From Parerythrobacter lacustris (GTDB lineage: Bacteria; Pseudomonadota; Alphaproteobacteria; Sphingomonadales; Sphingomonadaceae), in the NCBI RefSeq assembly GCF_024626475.1, contig NZ_JANKHH010000001.1, positions 124,001-188,000 of the forward strand: a stretch of 64,000 bases of DNA, given 5' to 3'. Each line of letters starts with the position of its first letter. Position 1 is the stretch's first letter. The notes beneath the pieces are model-generated. The model worked only from the letters and a program-made list of their open reading frames with translations, did no database searches and was not told the origin of the DNA. The position numbers were made by a program, and so were the translations under genes. Below, piece by piece: positions 9,384 to 18,366 of the stretch.

Positions 9384-9421
9384 CCCGCGACTGCATTCGG
9401 GTCTTCGCGGACCATGCACGA

Positions 9422-9450
9422 GGGCGGCGGAGCAATCCGGCGCCCTTTTT
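9422..9450 (+). terminator. Rho-independent terminator after the M23 peptidase gene
   Basis: A hairpin with arms GGGCGgCGGA and TCCGgCGCCC (one G/G mismatch) closed by a GCAA tetraloop of the GNRA class. It is followed directly by five T residues. It lies 38 bases after the M23 stop and 83 bases before the next start, so it separates the peptidase from the ligase-P450-SDR operon. Confidence 0.9.
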
Positions 9451-9532
9451 GCTTGCCGCAAGAAGCAGGAGCGGTAGGTTTCGCTTCACAACCAATCGGC
9501 CCGCGAGAGGCCCGACGGGAGAGATTCGAAAC

Positions 9533-11071
9533 ATGCATCCGATTCTTCACGCGCAGACGAAGCCCGACCATCCGGCCGTGATTCTGGCCGGCACCGGCCA
9601 GATCGTCACTTATGGGGAAATGAACGACGGCGCGAACCGCTTTGCTCAGCTGCTGCGGTCGCGCGGATTGCAGCCCGGGGATGCCTATGCGGTGTTGCTG
9701 GAAAATCACCTGCGATATTTCGATATCATCTGGGGATCGCAGCGTTCCGGCTGCCTGCTGGTGCCGATCTCGACCCGCCTGACCGCACCCGAGATTGCCT
9801 ATATTCTCGAAGACAGCGGCGCGAAGCTGCTCATCACGTCGCGCAAGTTCGACGATGTTGTGCCGGGCGTCCGGCAACTCGCGCCTGACATGCCGTGCCT
9901 GATTCTTGGCGGGGAAGGCGAGGAAGATTTCGAGGCGGCGCTCGCGGCACAGCCCGCCGAGCCGATCCCGGACCAGGCTTCGGGCCTTGCGATGCTCTAC
10001 AGTTCGGGCACCACCGGGCGGCCCAAGGGCGTGCGGCCCAAGCCGCCGGCCGATCCCGAGGTGGCGGCACCGGTCCCGCTTATCGGTCTTGCGGTGATGG
10101 GTGCCGGCATGCCGAGCGACGGGAGTATGGTCTATCTCTCCCCCGCCCCGATGTATCACGCCGCACCGATGGGCTGGTGCACGACGGTCCACCGGTTGGG
10201 CGGAACGGTCGTCATGATGGAGAAATTCGATCCCGAGGCCGCGCTCGCGCTGATCGAGAAGTACCGCGTCACCGACAGCCAGTGGGTTCCGACCCATTTC
10301 GTCCGCATGCTCAAACTGCCCGAGGAAGTGCGTACGAAATACGACCTCTCCTCGCACCGGCGTGCCATCCATGCCGCCGCACCTTGCCCGATCCCGGTCA
10401 AGCAGGAGATGATCGAATGGTGGGGCCCGATCATCGTCGAATATTACGCCGGGTCCGAGGGGATCGGGATGACGATGGTCAAGAGCGAGCAATGGCTGGC
10501 GCACCCCGGCTCGGTCGGACCGGCAATCTTCGGCACGCTGCACATCTGCGGGCCGGATGGCGAGGAGGTTCCGACGGGCCAAGACGGGCTGATCTATTTT
10601 GAGAACGAGATCCTGCCGACCTATCACAACGATCCCGAAAAGACCGCCGATGCGATGCATCCCAAGGGCTGGATGACGCTGGGCGACATCGGCCATCTTG
10701 ACGAAGACGGCTTCCTCTACCTGACCGACCGCAAGAGCCACATGATCATCTCCGGCGGGGTCAATATCTACCCGCAGGAGATCGAGAACCTGCTGATCAC
10801 CCACGACAAGGTGATGGATGCGGCAGTGATAGGCGCGCCGTGCCCCGATCTGGGCGAGAAGGTCGTGGCGGTGGTCCAGCCGGTCGACATGGGGCTGGCT
10901 GGCGAGGCGCTCGAACTCGAGCTGCGCGCATTTCTCGACGGGCAGTTGTCGCGGGTAAAGATGCCGCGCCTGTTCGATTTCCGGCCCGAACTGCCGCGCG
11001 AGGCCAATGGCAAGCTCTACAAGCGCGAGCTGCGCGATGAGTACGCCGCCAAGGCGCAGGAGGCGGTCTGA
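9533..11071 (+). CDS. AMP-forming acyl-CoA synthetase / acid-CoA ligase
   Basis: A 512-residue member of the ANL superfamily that activates a carboxylic acid as an acyl-adenylate and then a CoA thioester. Motif A3 is MLYSSGTTGRPKG (residues 154-166). Later motifs are YYAGSEGIG, GDIGHLDEDGFLYLTDR and the C-terminal lysine region PREANGKLYKRELR. A GGGAGA ribosome site lies about 10 bases upstream of the ATG at 9533. It heads an operon with an overlapping P450 and SDR gene, which suggests activation of a hydrophobic acid or of the product of its hydroxylation. The substrate cannot be read from sequence. Confidence 0.92.
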   Translation: MHPILHAQTKPDHPAVILAGTGQIVTYGEMNDGANRFAQLLRSRGLQPGDAYAVLLENHLRYFDIIWGSQRSGCLLVPISTRLTAPEIAYILEDSGAKLLITSRKFDDVVPGVRQLAPDMPCLILGGEGEEDFEAALAAQPAEPIPDQASGLAMLYSSGTTGRPKGVRPKPPADPEVAAPVPLIGLAVMGAGMPSDGSMVYLSPAPMYHAAPMGWCTTVHRLGGTVVMMEKFDPEAALALIEKYRVTDSQWVPTHFVRMLKLPEEVRTKYDLSSHRRAIHAAAPCPIPVKQEMIEWWGPIIVEYYAGSEGIGMTMVKSEQWLAHPGSVGPAIFGTLHICGPDGEEVPTGQDGLIYFENEILPTYHNDPEKTADAMHPKGWMTLGDIGHLDEDGFLYLTDRKSHMIISGGVNIYPQEIENLLITHDKVMDAAVIGAPCPDLGEKVVAVVQPVDMGLAGEALELELRAFLDGQLSRVKMPRLFDFRPELPREANGKLYKRELRDEYAAKAQEAV

Positions 11072-12372
11072 TGGCGACGCAGGAAAGGCCCGCCGTCGAT
11101 CCGGCCACCGCGCGCGAAGTGATAGACCCGCAGAGCTACGCCGACTGGGATCCATTGCTCGACACCTTCGACCGCCTGCGCGAGGAAGCGCCGGTCGCGT
11201 GGATCGACTCCGGCGACGACGCGGTCCACCCGCCCTTCTGGCTGCTCACCCGCTACGACGACGCAATGCGCGTATCGAAGGACAATTCGACCTTCCTCAA
11301 CAACCCGCGCACGGTGGTCTTTAGCCTGACCGAGGGGATCGAGTTCGCCAAGGCCTTCAGCGGCGGCAGCGAGCATATGGTCGCTTCGCTGGTCACCTTC
11401 GATGCGCCGATCCACATGAAGTATCGCAAGCTGACGCAGGAATGGTTCATGCCCAAGAACCTGCGCACCATCGAGGACGAAATCCGCGCCATCGCGCAGG
11501 CGACTGTCCAGCGGATGATTGATGCCGGGCCGGAGCTGGACTTTTGCAAGATCGTCTCCGCCCCCTATCCGCTGCATGTGGTGATGCAGATCCTCGGCGT
11601 GCCAGAGGAAGACGAGCCGCGCATGCTGACGCTGACCCAGCAGATGTTCGGCGGCTCCGACGAGGACCTCAACCAGTCGGGGATGAAGGACCTCCCGCCC
11701 GAAGTCATCACCCAGATCGTCGCCGGGGCGGTGCGCGATTTCGAGGCATACTTTGCCAAGCTGACGGCACAGAAGCGCGCCAACCCGACCGGCGACGTCG
11801 CCAGCACCATCGCCAACGCGGTGGTCGACGGCGCGCCGCTCAACGACCGCGACATGATGGGCTACTACATCATCGTCGCCGCCGCCGGGCACGATACCAC
11901 CAGCGCCAGCACCGCCGGGGCGATGCTCGCCCTGGCGCAGGACCCGGAGCAATGGGCAAAGGTCAAGGCCGACCGCTCGCTGCTCCCCGGCATCGTCGAG
12001 GAAGCGATCCGCTGGACCACTCCGGTGCAGCATTTCATGCGCACCGCGGCAGAGGATACCGAGGTGGGCGGGCAGCGCATCGCCAAGGGCGACTGGCTGA
12101 TGATCAACTATGTCGCCGCGAACCACGACCCGGCGGTGTTCGAACAGCCGCGCCGCTTCGACGCCGCGCGCAGCCCCAACCGGCACCTGGCGTTCGGGGC
12201 AGGGGCGCACCAGTGCCTCGGCCTCCACCTCGCCCGGCTCGAGATGCGCATCCTGTTCGAGACCCTGCTCGACCGGATCGAGACGGTCGAGCTGGCGGGA
12301 CCTCCGGCGCGTTCGAAATCGACCTTCGTCGGCGGGCTCAAGACCCTGCCGCTGCGGTTCATCCCGGCGTGA
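11071..12372 (+). CDS. cytochrome P450 monooxygenase
   Basis: A 433-residue soluble bacterial P450. The I-helix oxygen-activation motif AAAGHDTTSAS covers residues about 270-280. The haem loop HLAFGAGAHQCLGLHLARLE places the axial thiolate at C382. The ATG overlaps the ligase stop (TGATG) and the gene ends by overlapping the SDR start (GTGA). Neither a ferredoxin nor a ferredoxin reductase gene is next to it, so electrons must come from partners encoded elsewhere. Related sphingomonad enzymes act on terpenoid or fatty substrates; the specific substrate here is not determinable. Confidence 0.95.
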   Translation: MATQERPAVDPATAREVIDPQSYADWDPLLDTFDRLREEAPVAWIDSGDDAVHPPFWLLTRYDDAMRVSKDNSTFLNNPRTVVFSLTEGIEFAKAFSGGSEHMVASLVTFDAPIHMKYRKLTQEWFMPKNLRTIEDEIRAIAQATVQRMIDAGPELDFCKIVSAPYPLHVVMQILGVPEEDEPRMLTLTQQMFGGSDEDLNQSGMKDLPPEVITQIVAGAVRDFEAYFAKLTAQKRANPTGDVASTIANAVVDGAPLNDRDMMGYYIIVAAAGHDTTSASTAGAMLALAQDPEQWAKVKADRSLLPGIVEEAIRWTTPVQHFMRTAAEDTEVGGQRIAKGDWLMINYVAANHDPAVFEQPRRFDAARSPNRHLAFGAGAHQCLGLHLARLEMRILFETLLDRIETVELAGPPARSKSTFVGGLKTLPLRFIPA

Positions 12373-13106
12373 CCGACCCGCTCGACTTCACCGGGCGCCG
12401 CGCCCTCGTTGTCGGCGGGTCGAGTGGGATCGGTAACGGCATCGCGCAGGCCTTCCGCGCGCGCGGGGCCGAGGTGCATGTCTGGGGCACCCGCGCCTCG
12501 GCCGAGGACTACGCAGAGGAGGACGGTTCGGACCTCGCCGGGCTGCATTACACGCAGATCGATGTCTCCGACCCGGCGCAGGTCGATGCCGCCCCGGGGT
12601 TCGAGCGGCTCGACATTTGCGTGCTGTGCCAGGGCGCGGTCGAATATGGACGCGCCGAGTTCGAGCGCGAAGGGTGGGACCGGGTCGTGCAGGTCAACCT
12701 CAACTCGGTGATGGATTGCGCGCGCAAGTTCCGCAGCGCGCTGGCAGCGGCGGGCGGATCGCTCCAGATCGTCAGCTCGACCGCGGGTTTCCATGCGACG
12801 ATCGGCAACCCGGCCTATGGCGCATCGAAGGCGGCGGCGGTCGCGCTGGTGCGCAACCTCGCGGCAGCCTGGGCGGGCGAGAGCATCCGGGTCAACGGCA
12901 TCGCCCCCGGCTTTGTCGCGACCAAGATGACCAAGGTCACCACCGAGCACCCCAAGCGGCTGGAGGACGCGCTGCAGCGCATCCCGCTGCGCCGCATGGG
13001 CACCCCGGCCGATATGGCGGGCGCCTCGTTGTTCCTCGCCTCGCCGCTCGCCGCCTATGTGCTCGGCCAGACCATCGTGGTCGATGGCGGGCTGACGCTG
13101 CAATAG
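12369..13106 (+). CDS. short-chain dehydrogenase/reductase (SDR)
   Basis: A 245-residue classical SDR. The NAD(P)-binding motif is GGSSGIGNGIA near the N-terminus. The catalytic region reads IVSSTAGF then NPAYGASKAAAVAL (Ser, YxxxK), and VNGIAPGFVATKM follows. The enzyme probably oxidises an alcohol to a ketone or aldehyde, fitting a step after P450 hydroxylation. The start is GTG at 12369, overlapping the P450 stop; the reading frame continues upstream inside the P450 gene but only as an out-of-frame shadow. It is the last gene of the operon. Confidence 0.92.
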   Translation: MTDPLDFTGRRALVVGGSSGIGNGIAQAFRARGAEVHVWGTRASAEDYAEEDGSDLAGLHYTQIDVSDPAQVDAAPGFERLDICVLCQGAVEYGRAEFEREGWDRVVQVNLNSVMDCARKFRSALAAAGGSLQIVSSTAGFHATIGNPAYGASKAAAVALVRNLAAAWAGESIRVNGIAPGFVATKMTKVTTEHPKRLEDALQRIPLRRMGTPADMAGASLFLASPLAAYVLGQTIVVDGGLTLQ

Positions 13107-13531
13107 CGGGCCTGCCTGCGCCAGGCGGGCGCGAAAGGCGACACTAAGGCGACACCAAAACGGCATGGCGCACCGGGGCGGGGGCGGGCGAGTTGCCTGC
13201 GCATTTTAGCCGAGAATTGGCAAAAATTGCGCATTGGCGCGATGAAAAAGGCCGCTGTGAACTTTCCCTGCGCGGATCGCGGTGTCTTCACGGGTTTCAA
13301 AGAGCCGTAGCGAGGCTAGCAAGCGCGCGACGTGTAGGAAAACGTTTCTTGTGAACCCGCAGGCACCGGGCTTCCAGCGCGCGGGCGGCACTCCGAAATC
13401 AGCGGGAATTCGACTTCGATATGTCCGATTTCCATATCGGTTCGCCGCATCCTCTGCTACACCAGCCCTACAGAAAAGCTTTGCCTTTTCAAGGAGCCGG
13501 GCCTGTTCCCGGCGGGAAGAGGAGTGCACCC
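13107..13531. other. intergenic region upstream of the YqiJ-like/flotillin pair
   Basis: A 425-base gap with no credible gene. A weak hairpin (GCCTGCC / GGCGGGC, 13110-13130) just after the SDR stop lacks a T-run. The middle is more AT-rich than the surroundings (for example GCAAAAATTGCGCATTGG near 13219), and probably holds the promoter of the membrane-protein pair downstream. No clear -35/-10 match could be picked with confidence. Confidence 0.4.
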
Positions 13532-14185
13532 GTGGGCTCCATGACATGGCTGGCAGACTACAATCTGCCCTTCACGATCGCGCTCGGTCTGATGCTCGTG
13601 CTCGCGGTGCTGCAGATATTGGGTGTCGGCGATCTGTTCGATGCCGACGCCGCGCCTGATGCGGAGTTGGCTGGCAATCTCGACCCGGCTTCGGCAGCTG
13701 GGCTTGGCGGCGCGGTTACCACACTGCTCGGGATCGGGCGGGTGCCGTTCTTCGTTTGGCTGGTCGCCTTCCTGTTCCTGTTCGCCGGGATCGGCTTCGG
13801 AATCCAGGGCATGGCGGACGGGCTGCTCGGCGCGCCGCTCGACCCCTTGCTGGCTTCGGTGCTGGCGCTCGTCGCGACGGTGCCAGCGACTGCGATAGCG
13901 GTGCGTCCGCTCGGACGGATCATGCCGCAGGACGAGACCAGCGCGGTCGGGCTCGACAGCCTGCTCGGGCGGCGGGCGTCAATCTCGACCGGCACATCCA
14001 AACGCGGCTCCCCCGCGCGCGCAAAGGTACACGACCGCCACGGCCACGCACACCACGTGATGGTCGAGCCGCACGAGGATGCGAGCGAGATGCTCGAGGG
14101 CGACGAGGTCCTGCTCGTCCGCCGCGAAGGACAGACATTCTACGGCACCGCCGTCTCCGAGCGCAGGCTCGCGCCGGCGGAATGA
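13532..14185 (+). CDS. YqiJ-like inner-membrane protein with C-terminal OB-fold-like domain
   Basis: A 217-residue protein with three hydrophobic segments (about residues 12-32, 70-92 and 103-125). A soluble C-terminal domain (about 138-217) has the beta-rich GxxA/S pattern of YqiJ/NfeD-like proteins. Such proteins are encoded beside flotillins and are thought to act with them in membrane microdomains. The start is GTG at 13532 because AGGAG sits 7 bases upstream; the ATG at 13541 would be 16 bases from it. The flotillin gene starts 36 bases after its stop, so the two form an operon. Confidence 0.8.
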   Translation: MGSMTWLADYNLPFTIALGLMLVLAVLQILGVGDLFDADAAPDAELAGNLDPASAAGLGGAVTTLLGIGRVPFFVWLVAFLFLFAGIGFGIQGMADGLLGAPLDPLLASVLALVATVPATAIAVRPLGRIMPQDETSAVGLDSLLGRRASISTGTSKRGSPARAKVHDRHGHAHHVMVEPHEDASEMLEGDEVLLVRREGQTFYGTAVSERRLAPAE

Positions 14186-14221
14186 TGCCGCAACCCCAAG
14201 TTTCACACTGAAGGAGTCGAA

Positions 14222-15982
14222 ATGGAAAACCTGCTGAGCACCGGAACCGTGATGGTCGTTTCGGGCGGGATCGCTGTCCTCGCGATCTTCATCTTCCTGA
14301 TCAAGCTGTACCACCGCGCGTCGAAGGAAACCGCCTTCGTCCGCACCGGTGTGGGCGGCGAAAAGGTGGTGATGAACGGAGGCGCGCTGGTCTTGCCGGT
14401 GTTCCATGAAACCATGCCGGTCAACATGAACACGCTGGTGCTCTCGGTCATCCGCCGCGACGCCGAGGCGTTGATCACGCTCGACCGGTTGCGGATCGAC
14501 GTGAAGGCGGAATTCTACGTCCGCGTGAAGCCCGATTCCGAGGCCATCGCCATGGCGGCGCAGACGCTGGGCCAGCGCACCATGCAGCCCGAGGCGCTGA
14601 AGGATCTGGTCGAAGGCAAGTTCGTCGATGCGCTGCGTTCGGTCGCTGCGGGCATGACGATGAACGAGCTGCACGAACAGCGCGCCGATTTCGTGCAGAA
14701 GGTGCAGCAGGTTTCCTCCAACGACCTTGCGATGAACGGGCTCGAGCTCGAGTCGGTCTCGCTGACCGGGCTCGACCAGACCTCGATCGAGCACTTCAAC
14801 GCCAACAATGCGTTCGATGCCGAGGGTCTGACCAAGCTGACCGAGCAGATCGAGGCGCGCAAAAAACTGCGCAACGATATCGAGCAGGACACCCGCGTGC
14901 AGATGGAGACCAAGAACCTCGAAGCCGACCAGAAGAGCTTCGAGATCAAGCGCGATCAGGAATACGCCCGGCTCGAGCAGGAACGCGAGGTTGAAATCCG
15001 CCGCGCCGCGCAGATGTCCGAAATCGCCCGCGAACAGGCCGAGCGCACCCGCGAAGCCGATGCCGCGCGGATCGAAGCCAAGAAGCAGGTCGACGCGCAG
15101 CAGATCGAGGCCGACCGGCTGGTCGAGGAAGCCCGGATCGACCAGACCCGCGCGCTCGAAATCGCCCGGCAGGAACAGCAGATCGCGGTCCAGAACAAGA
15201 GCCGCGAGGAAAGCCAGGCCAAGGCCGAAGCCGATGCCGCGCGCGCGCTGGCGGTGCAGGCGGAGGAACAGGTCGCCACCAGCCGTGAAAGCGAGATCGC
15301 CGAACGCAGCAAGAAGATCGAGCTGATCGAAGCGGCCAAGCAGGCCGAGCGCGATGCGATCAAGATCCGCGTCGACGCCGAAGCCGAACGCGATGCCGCC
15401 GCCAACCGGGCCGAAGCGATCCGCCGCGAGGCAGAGGGCGAGGCCGAGGCCGAGAAGCTGCGTGCCGAAGCGGCGCGGGTCCGGTTCGAGGTCGAGGCGG
15501 CAGGCCAGCGCGCGATCAACGAGGCGGCCAATATCCTGTCGATGGACCAGATCAGCCTGCAGACCAAAATGGCGTTGCTCAAGGTCCTGCCCGAAGTGAT
15601 CCGCGAGAGCGCCAAGCCGATGGAAGCGATCGATTCGATCAAGATCGTGCAGGTCGACGGGCTCACCAACGGCGGCGGGAAATCGGGCGCTTCCTCGGCC
15701 GGCGGCGGCACGGGCAACCTGGCAACCGACGCGGTCAGCGCCGCGCTCGCCTACCGTGCGCAGGCGCCGGTGCTCGACGGGTTGATGAAGGAACTGGGGC
15801 TGGACGGCAGCTCGCTGGAGAATCTCGCGAAGGGCGCTTCGATGATCAGCAGCAATTCCGAACCAGAGGTCACCGAAACCCGATCGGAGCCTTCCAGGCC
15901 CAAGATGGAAACCGGTCCGAAAGCGGAGCCTGCGGCAAAGCCCGTAAAGGCGAAGGCCGGGGGGAACGCTCAAGACGATTAG
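14222..15982 (+). CDS. flotillin-family (YqiK-like) SPFH membrane protein
   Basis: A 586-residue protein with one N-terminal membrane segment (about residues 8-28), an SPFH/band-7 domain (about 35-200), and then a long charged coiled coil (about 215-440). The coiled coil is rich in E, A and R with many EAR/EAE repeats, the flotillin signature. The C-terminus is a Gly/Ser linker followed by a helical and lysine/proline-rich tail. Flotillins oligomerise on the inner membrane and organise membrane domains. AAGGAG lies 8 bases upstream of the start. It follows the YqiJ-like gene, the arrangement also seen in E. coli yqiJK. Confidence 0.9.
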   Translation: MENLLSTGTVMVVSGGIAVLAIFIFLIKLYHRASKETAFVRTGVGGEKVVMNGGALVLPVFHETMPVNMNTLVLSVIRRDAEALITLDRLRIDVKAEFYVRVKPDSEAIAMAAQTLGQRTMQPEALKDLVEGKFVDALRSVAAGMTMNELHEQRADFVQKVQQVSSNDLAMNGLELESVSLTGLDQTSIEHFNANNAFDAEGLTKLTEQIEARKKLRNDIEQDTRVQMETKNLEADQKSFEIKRDQEYARLEQEREVEIRRAAQMSEIAREQAERTREADAARIEAKKQVDAQQIEADRLVEEARIDQTRALEIARQEQQIAVQNKSREESQAKAEADAARALAVQAEEQVATSRESEIAERSKKIELIEAAKQAERDAIKIRVDAEAERDAAANRAEAIRREAEGEAEAEKLRAEAARVRFEVEAAGQRAINEAANILSMDQISLQTKMALLKVLPEVIRESAKPMEAIDSIKIVQVDGLTNGGGKSGASSAGGGTGNLATDAVSAALAYRAQAPVLDGLMKELGLDGSSLENLAKGASMISSNSEPEVTETRSEPSRPKMETGPKAEPAAKPVKAKAGGNAQDD

Positions 15983-15991
15983 GCCAACCGC

Positions 15992-16020
15992 GAGCTCCGC
16001 GCCTATCCGGCGCGGAGCTC
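15992..16020. terminator. long perfect hairpin between two convergent genes
   Basis: Arms GAGCTCCGCGCC and GGCGCGGAGCTC form a perfect 12-base stem around a TATCC loop. It lies 9 bases after the flotillin stop and 10 bases before the end of the convergent glycosyltransferase gene. It probably serves both strands. The T-tract is poor (TTCGCTCCC), so it may be weak or Rho-assisted. Confidence 0.65.
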
Positions 16021-16030
16021 TTCGCTCCCA

Positions 16031-16948
16031 TCACGCGGCCGCAAGAACCGGAACCGGAGCCGAATCGGACCGAACCACCGCCGGCGTTGCGGGCGGGCTG
16101 CGGTAGATCGATCCGCGCGGCGTCAGAAGGTGGCGCTCGAGCGAGGTGAGGACGGCGTCATCCTCTTCGGCGTCGAACTTGCGGGCGAACAGGTCGCGGC
16201 TTCGCTCCAGCTGCTGCAGATCGCCCATGCCGTAGTTGCGCGGGCGCAGCTTGATATCGCCGTCCGGCACCCAGTCGATCATCCGCAGGTCGTCGTTCAT
16301 CACGGCGCCGTGACCGCTGCTGTTCATCAGCACGGTCTGGAAAAACGCTTCATCGGCGATGAAACTGTTGCGGTAGAAATCCTTGAACCGATCGGCGCGC
16401 GGATCGTGGCAGACAAAGGCGCAGAAACCGCGGGTCACCGCTTTCCACTGGGTGCCGATGAAAGGCCTGTCGCCGCTGAGGAAGGGCCGTGCCACGCCGG
16501 TGGCGGTCATCCGGCCATCCTCCTCGACGAACATATGACTGATCCGGTTCATCGTATCCGGGCGTTCGCGCGGCTGGTCGAGCGCGCGGATGAATTGCTT
16601 TCCGGGATTGGCGGCGAAGAACTGGCGGATGTATTCCTGGCTCTTGAGCGGGAAGTCCTGGCCCGACAGATTGATGTAGTGCGTCCAGCCGTCGTCCATG
16701 TCGAGCAAGCGCGCCATCCCGCGCAGCTCGGCATCGACCAGGCTGTATCCGCCCCACAAGGCGTCCCTTGCCTCGAGGATCTCGACGCCCTGATAGGGTG
16801 ACAGGAAGCTGGCGATGTCCTCGGCCAGAGCCGCGCCGGAGCTTTTGTCGATGTGGATCACATATTGATTGCCGGGGGTGTAGATCGATTTGAACAGGCG
16901 TTTGAATTGCTTGGGATAGCGGTGCACGAGCAGGAAATAGGCAATCAT
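16031..16948 (-). CDS. beta-1,6-N-acetylglucosaminyltransferase-like (GT14) protein
   Basis: A 305-residue protein beginning MIAYFLLVHRYPKQF and carrying the core-2/I-branching transferase pattern: VIHIDKSSG, ARDALWGGYSLVDAEL, WTHYINLSGQDFPLKS and IADEAFFQTVLMNS. The family transfers GlcNAc or related sugars, in bacteria often for capsule or surface glycans. No membrane segment is obvious. It lies on the same strand as galU, 233 bases away, in an envelope-precursor neighbourhood. The start ATG at 16946-16948 gives the expected N-terminus; the longer frame upstream is low-complexity. Confidence 0.82.
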   Translation of the reverse strand: MIAYFLLVHRYPKQFKRLFKSIYTPGNQYVIHIDKSSGAALAEDIASFLSPYQGVEILEARDALWGGYSLVDAELRGMARLLDMDDGWTHYINLSGQDFPLKSQEYIRQFFAANPGKQFIRALDQPRERPDTMNRISHMFVEEDGRMTATGVARPFLSGDRPFIGTQWKAVTRGFCAFVCHDPRADRFKDFYRNSFIADEAFFQTVLMNSSGHGAVMNDDLRMIDWVPDGDIKLRPRNYGMGDLQQLERSRDLFARKFDAEEDDAVLTSLERHLLTPRGSIYRSPPATPAVVRSDSAPVPVLAAA

Positions 16949-17181
16949 CAGGCAGACCCTTCGGGATCGCCCATGCGCGGCTGCCTGTGGCCCGCGCACG
17001 GCGATTGCTTCTCCTGTCTCAGGAAAGCCAATCAAAGGAAGTTCTGATCGTAAAGAGACGCCGCCAGACAGTATTGCGCGGGAATTGGCGCAACGGCGGT
17101 ATGTTCAGATGGCGATTGCCTTGGCCCGATACAATATGCGTTTGCGATTGGCGCGGCGCCCGGCCTGTCCTGGCGGCTTTC

Positions 17182-18081
17182 CTATTGCAGCAGTCTGTGC
17201 GCCATTGCCCGCACCTCGGCGCCCATGTCCTCGCGCTCAAGCGCCAGCGCCAGGGTCGCCTCGACGAAGCCCAGCTTGCTGCCGCAGTCGTATCTCCGCC
17301 CATCGAAGGTCACCGCGTGGAACGGCTGGGTGCCGATCATTCGCGCCATCGCGTCGGTCAGCTGGATCTCGCCGCCCGCGCCCTTGCCCTGGTCTTCCAG
17401 CACGCGCATCACCTCGGGCTGGAGGATGTAGCGCCCCGAAATGATCTTGTTCGACGGGGCTTCGGCCACGGGCGGCTTCTCGACCAGCCCGCGCACTTCG
17501 GTCAGCGCGGGCGAGAGCTGCGCACCCGGGTCGATCACGCCATAGCTGGAGACCTCCTCCTGCGGCACTTCGAGCACGCTGATCAGGTTGCCGCCGGTCT
17601 GCTGATACGCCTCGACCATCTGCTTCATGCAGCCCGATCCTCCGGCGTGCGGGATCATCAGCTCGTCGGGCAGGAAGATGGCGAAGGGCTCGTCGCCCAC
17701 GATCGCGCGGGCGCACCAGATTGCGTGGCCGAGGCCCAGCGGCACCTGCTGGCGCACGGTGATGATGTCGCCGGGGGTGAATCGGGTCGGGGCCAGCACG
17801 TCGAGCGACTTGCCGCGCTCGCCCATCGTCGTCTCGAGCTCGTAGGCGACGTCGAAATGCTCGACGATGGCGGTCTTGCCGCGCCCGGTGACGAAGATCA
17901 TCTGCTCGATCCCCGCCTCGCGCGCCTCGTCCACCGCATACTGGATCAGCGGGCGGTCGACGATCGGCAGCAGTTCTTTGGGGATCGCCTTGGTCGCCGG
18001 CAAGAACCGCGTGCCGAGCCCAGCGACGGGGAACACGGCTTTCCGGATGGGTTTGGGCGTGATCGGTTCGGGGCTGCTCAT
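17182..18081 (-). CDS. galU: UTP--glucose-1-phosphate uridylyltransferase
   Basis: A 299-residue nucleotidyltransferase making UDP-glucose for surface polysaccharides and glycolipids. The nucleotide-binding signature FPVAGLGTRFLPATK lies at residues 17-31, followed by KELLPIVDRPLIQYAVDEA and FVTGRGKTAIVEHFD. The C-terminal KLGFVEATLALALERED is typical. Length matches the family. A large inverted-repeat element lies upstream between it and the divergent murA. Confidence 0.95.
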   Translation of the reverse strand: MSSPEPITPKPIRKAVFPVAGLGTRFLPATKAIPKELLPIVDRPLIQYAVDEAREAGIEQMIFVTGRGKTAIVEHFDVAYELETTMGERGKSLDVLAPTRFTPGDIITVRQQVPLGLGHAIWCARAIVGDEPFAIFLPDELMIPHAGGSGCMKQMVEAYQQTGGNLISVLEVPQEEVSSYGVIDPGAQLSPALTEVRGLVEKPPVAEAPSNKIISGRYILQPEVMRVLEDQGKGAGGEIQLTDAMARMIGTQPFHAVTFDGRRYDCGSKLGFVEATLALALEREDMGAEVRAMAHRLLQ

Positions 18082-18132
18082 GGCGTCCGGGAATCGCAGG
18101 CGTTTGTTACAGCGTCAACCGTTGTCCTCTTT

Positions 18133-18319
18133 GGGTTTCACGCAGAGGACGCAGAGGGAAGAAGAGACGCAGAGAAGAAGAGCCGGGGCGGCGCAGCCGC
18201 GATCCATTTTCTCTGGTTGCGTCATAACGCGAAGTCGCCGACTCTGCTTGAGCCTTCGGCTCGGCACGACCCCTCTGCGTCTCTCCTTTTCTCTGCGAAC
18301 TCTGCGTGAACCAAAACCC
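18133..18319. repeat. 187-base composite inverted-repeat element (CGCAGAG type)
   Basis: The left arm (18133-18174) starts GGGTTTCACGCAGAG and carries four imperfect CGCAGAG-like units. The right arm (18273-18319) carries the reverse complements and ends TCTGCGTGAACCAAAACCC. The arms pair over about 40 bases with small gaps. The 98-base centre includes a small GAGCC/GGCTC hairpin and no reading frame of note. It fills the gap between the divergent galU and murA starts. Similar CGCAGAG palindromes occur between genes in other proteobacteria, and this looks like a non-coding miniature repeat. It may influence both promoters. Confidence 0.75.
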
Positions 18320-18366
18320 GCACCACCCCGCTTGCTCGCGCCCTGAATCCGGCTAAACGCTTCGAC

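Noticed and set aside
11544-12368. An SDR with a 275-residue N-terminal extension
   Set aside because: That part is the +1 shadow of the P450 gene; the Rossmann motif begins just after the GTG at 12369 that overlaps the P450 stop.
18133-18319. The CGCAGAG units as a CRISPR array
   Set aside because: The units are short, irregular, face each other as an inverted repeat and have no regular spacers; no cas gene is near.
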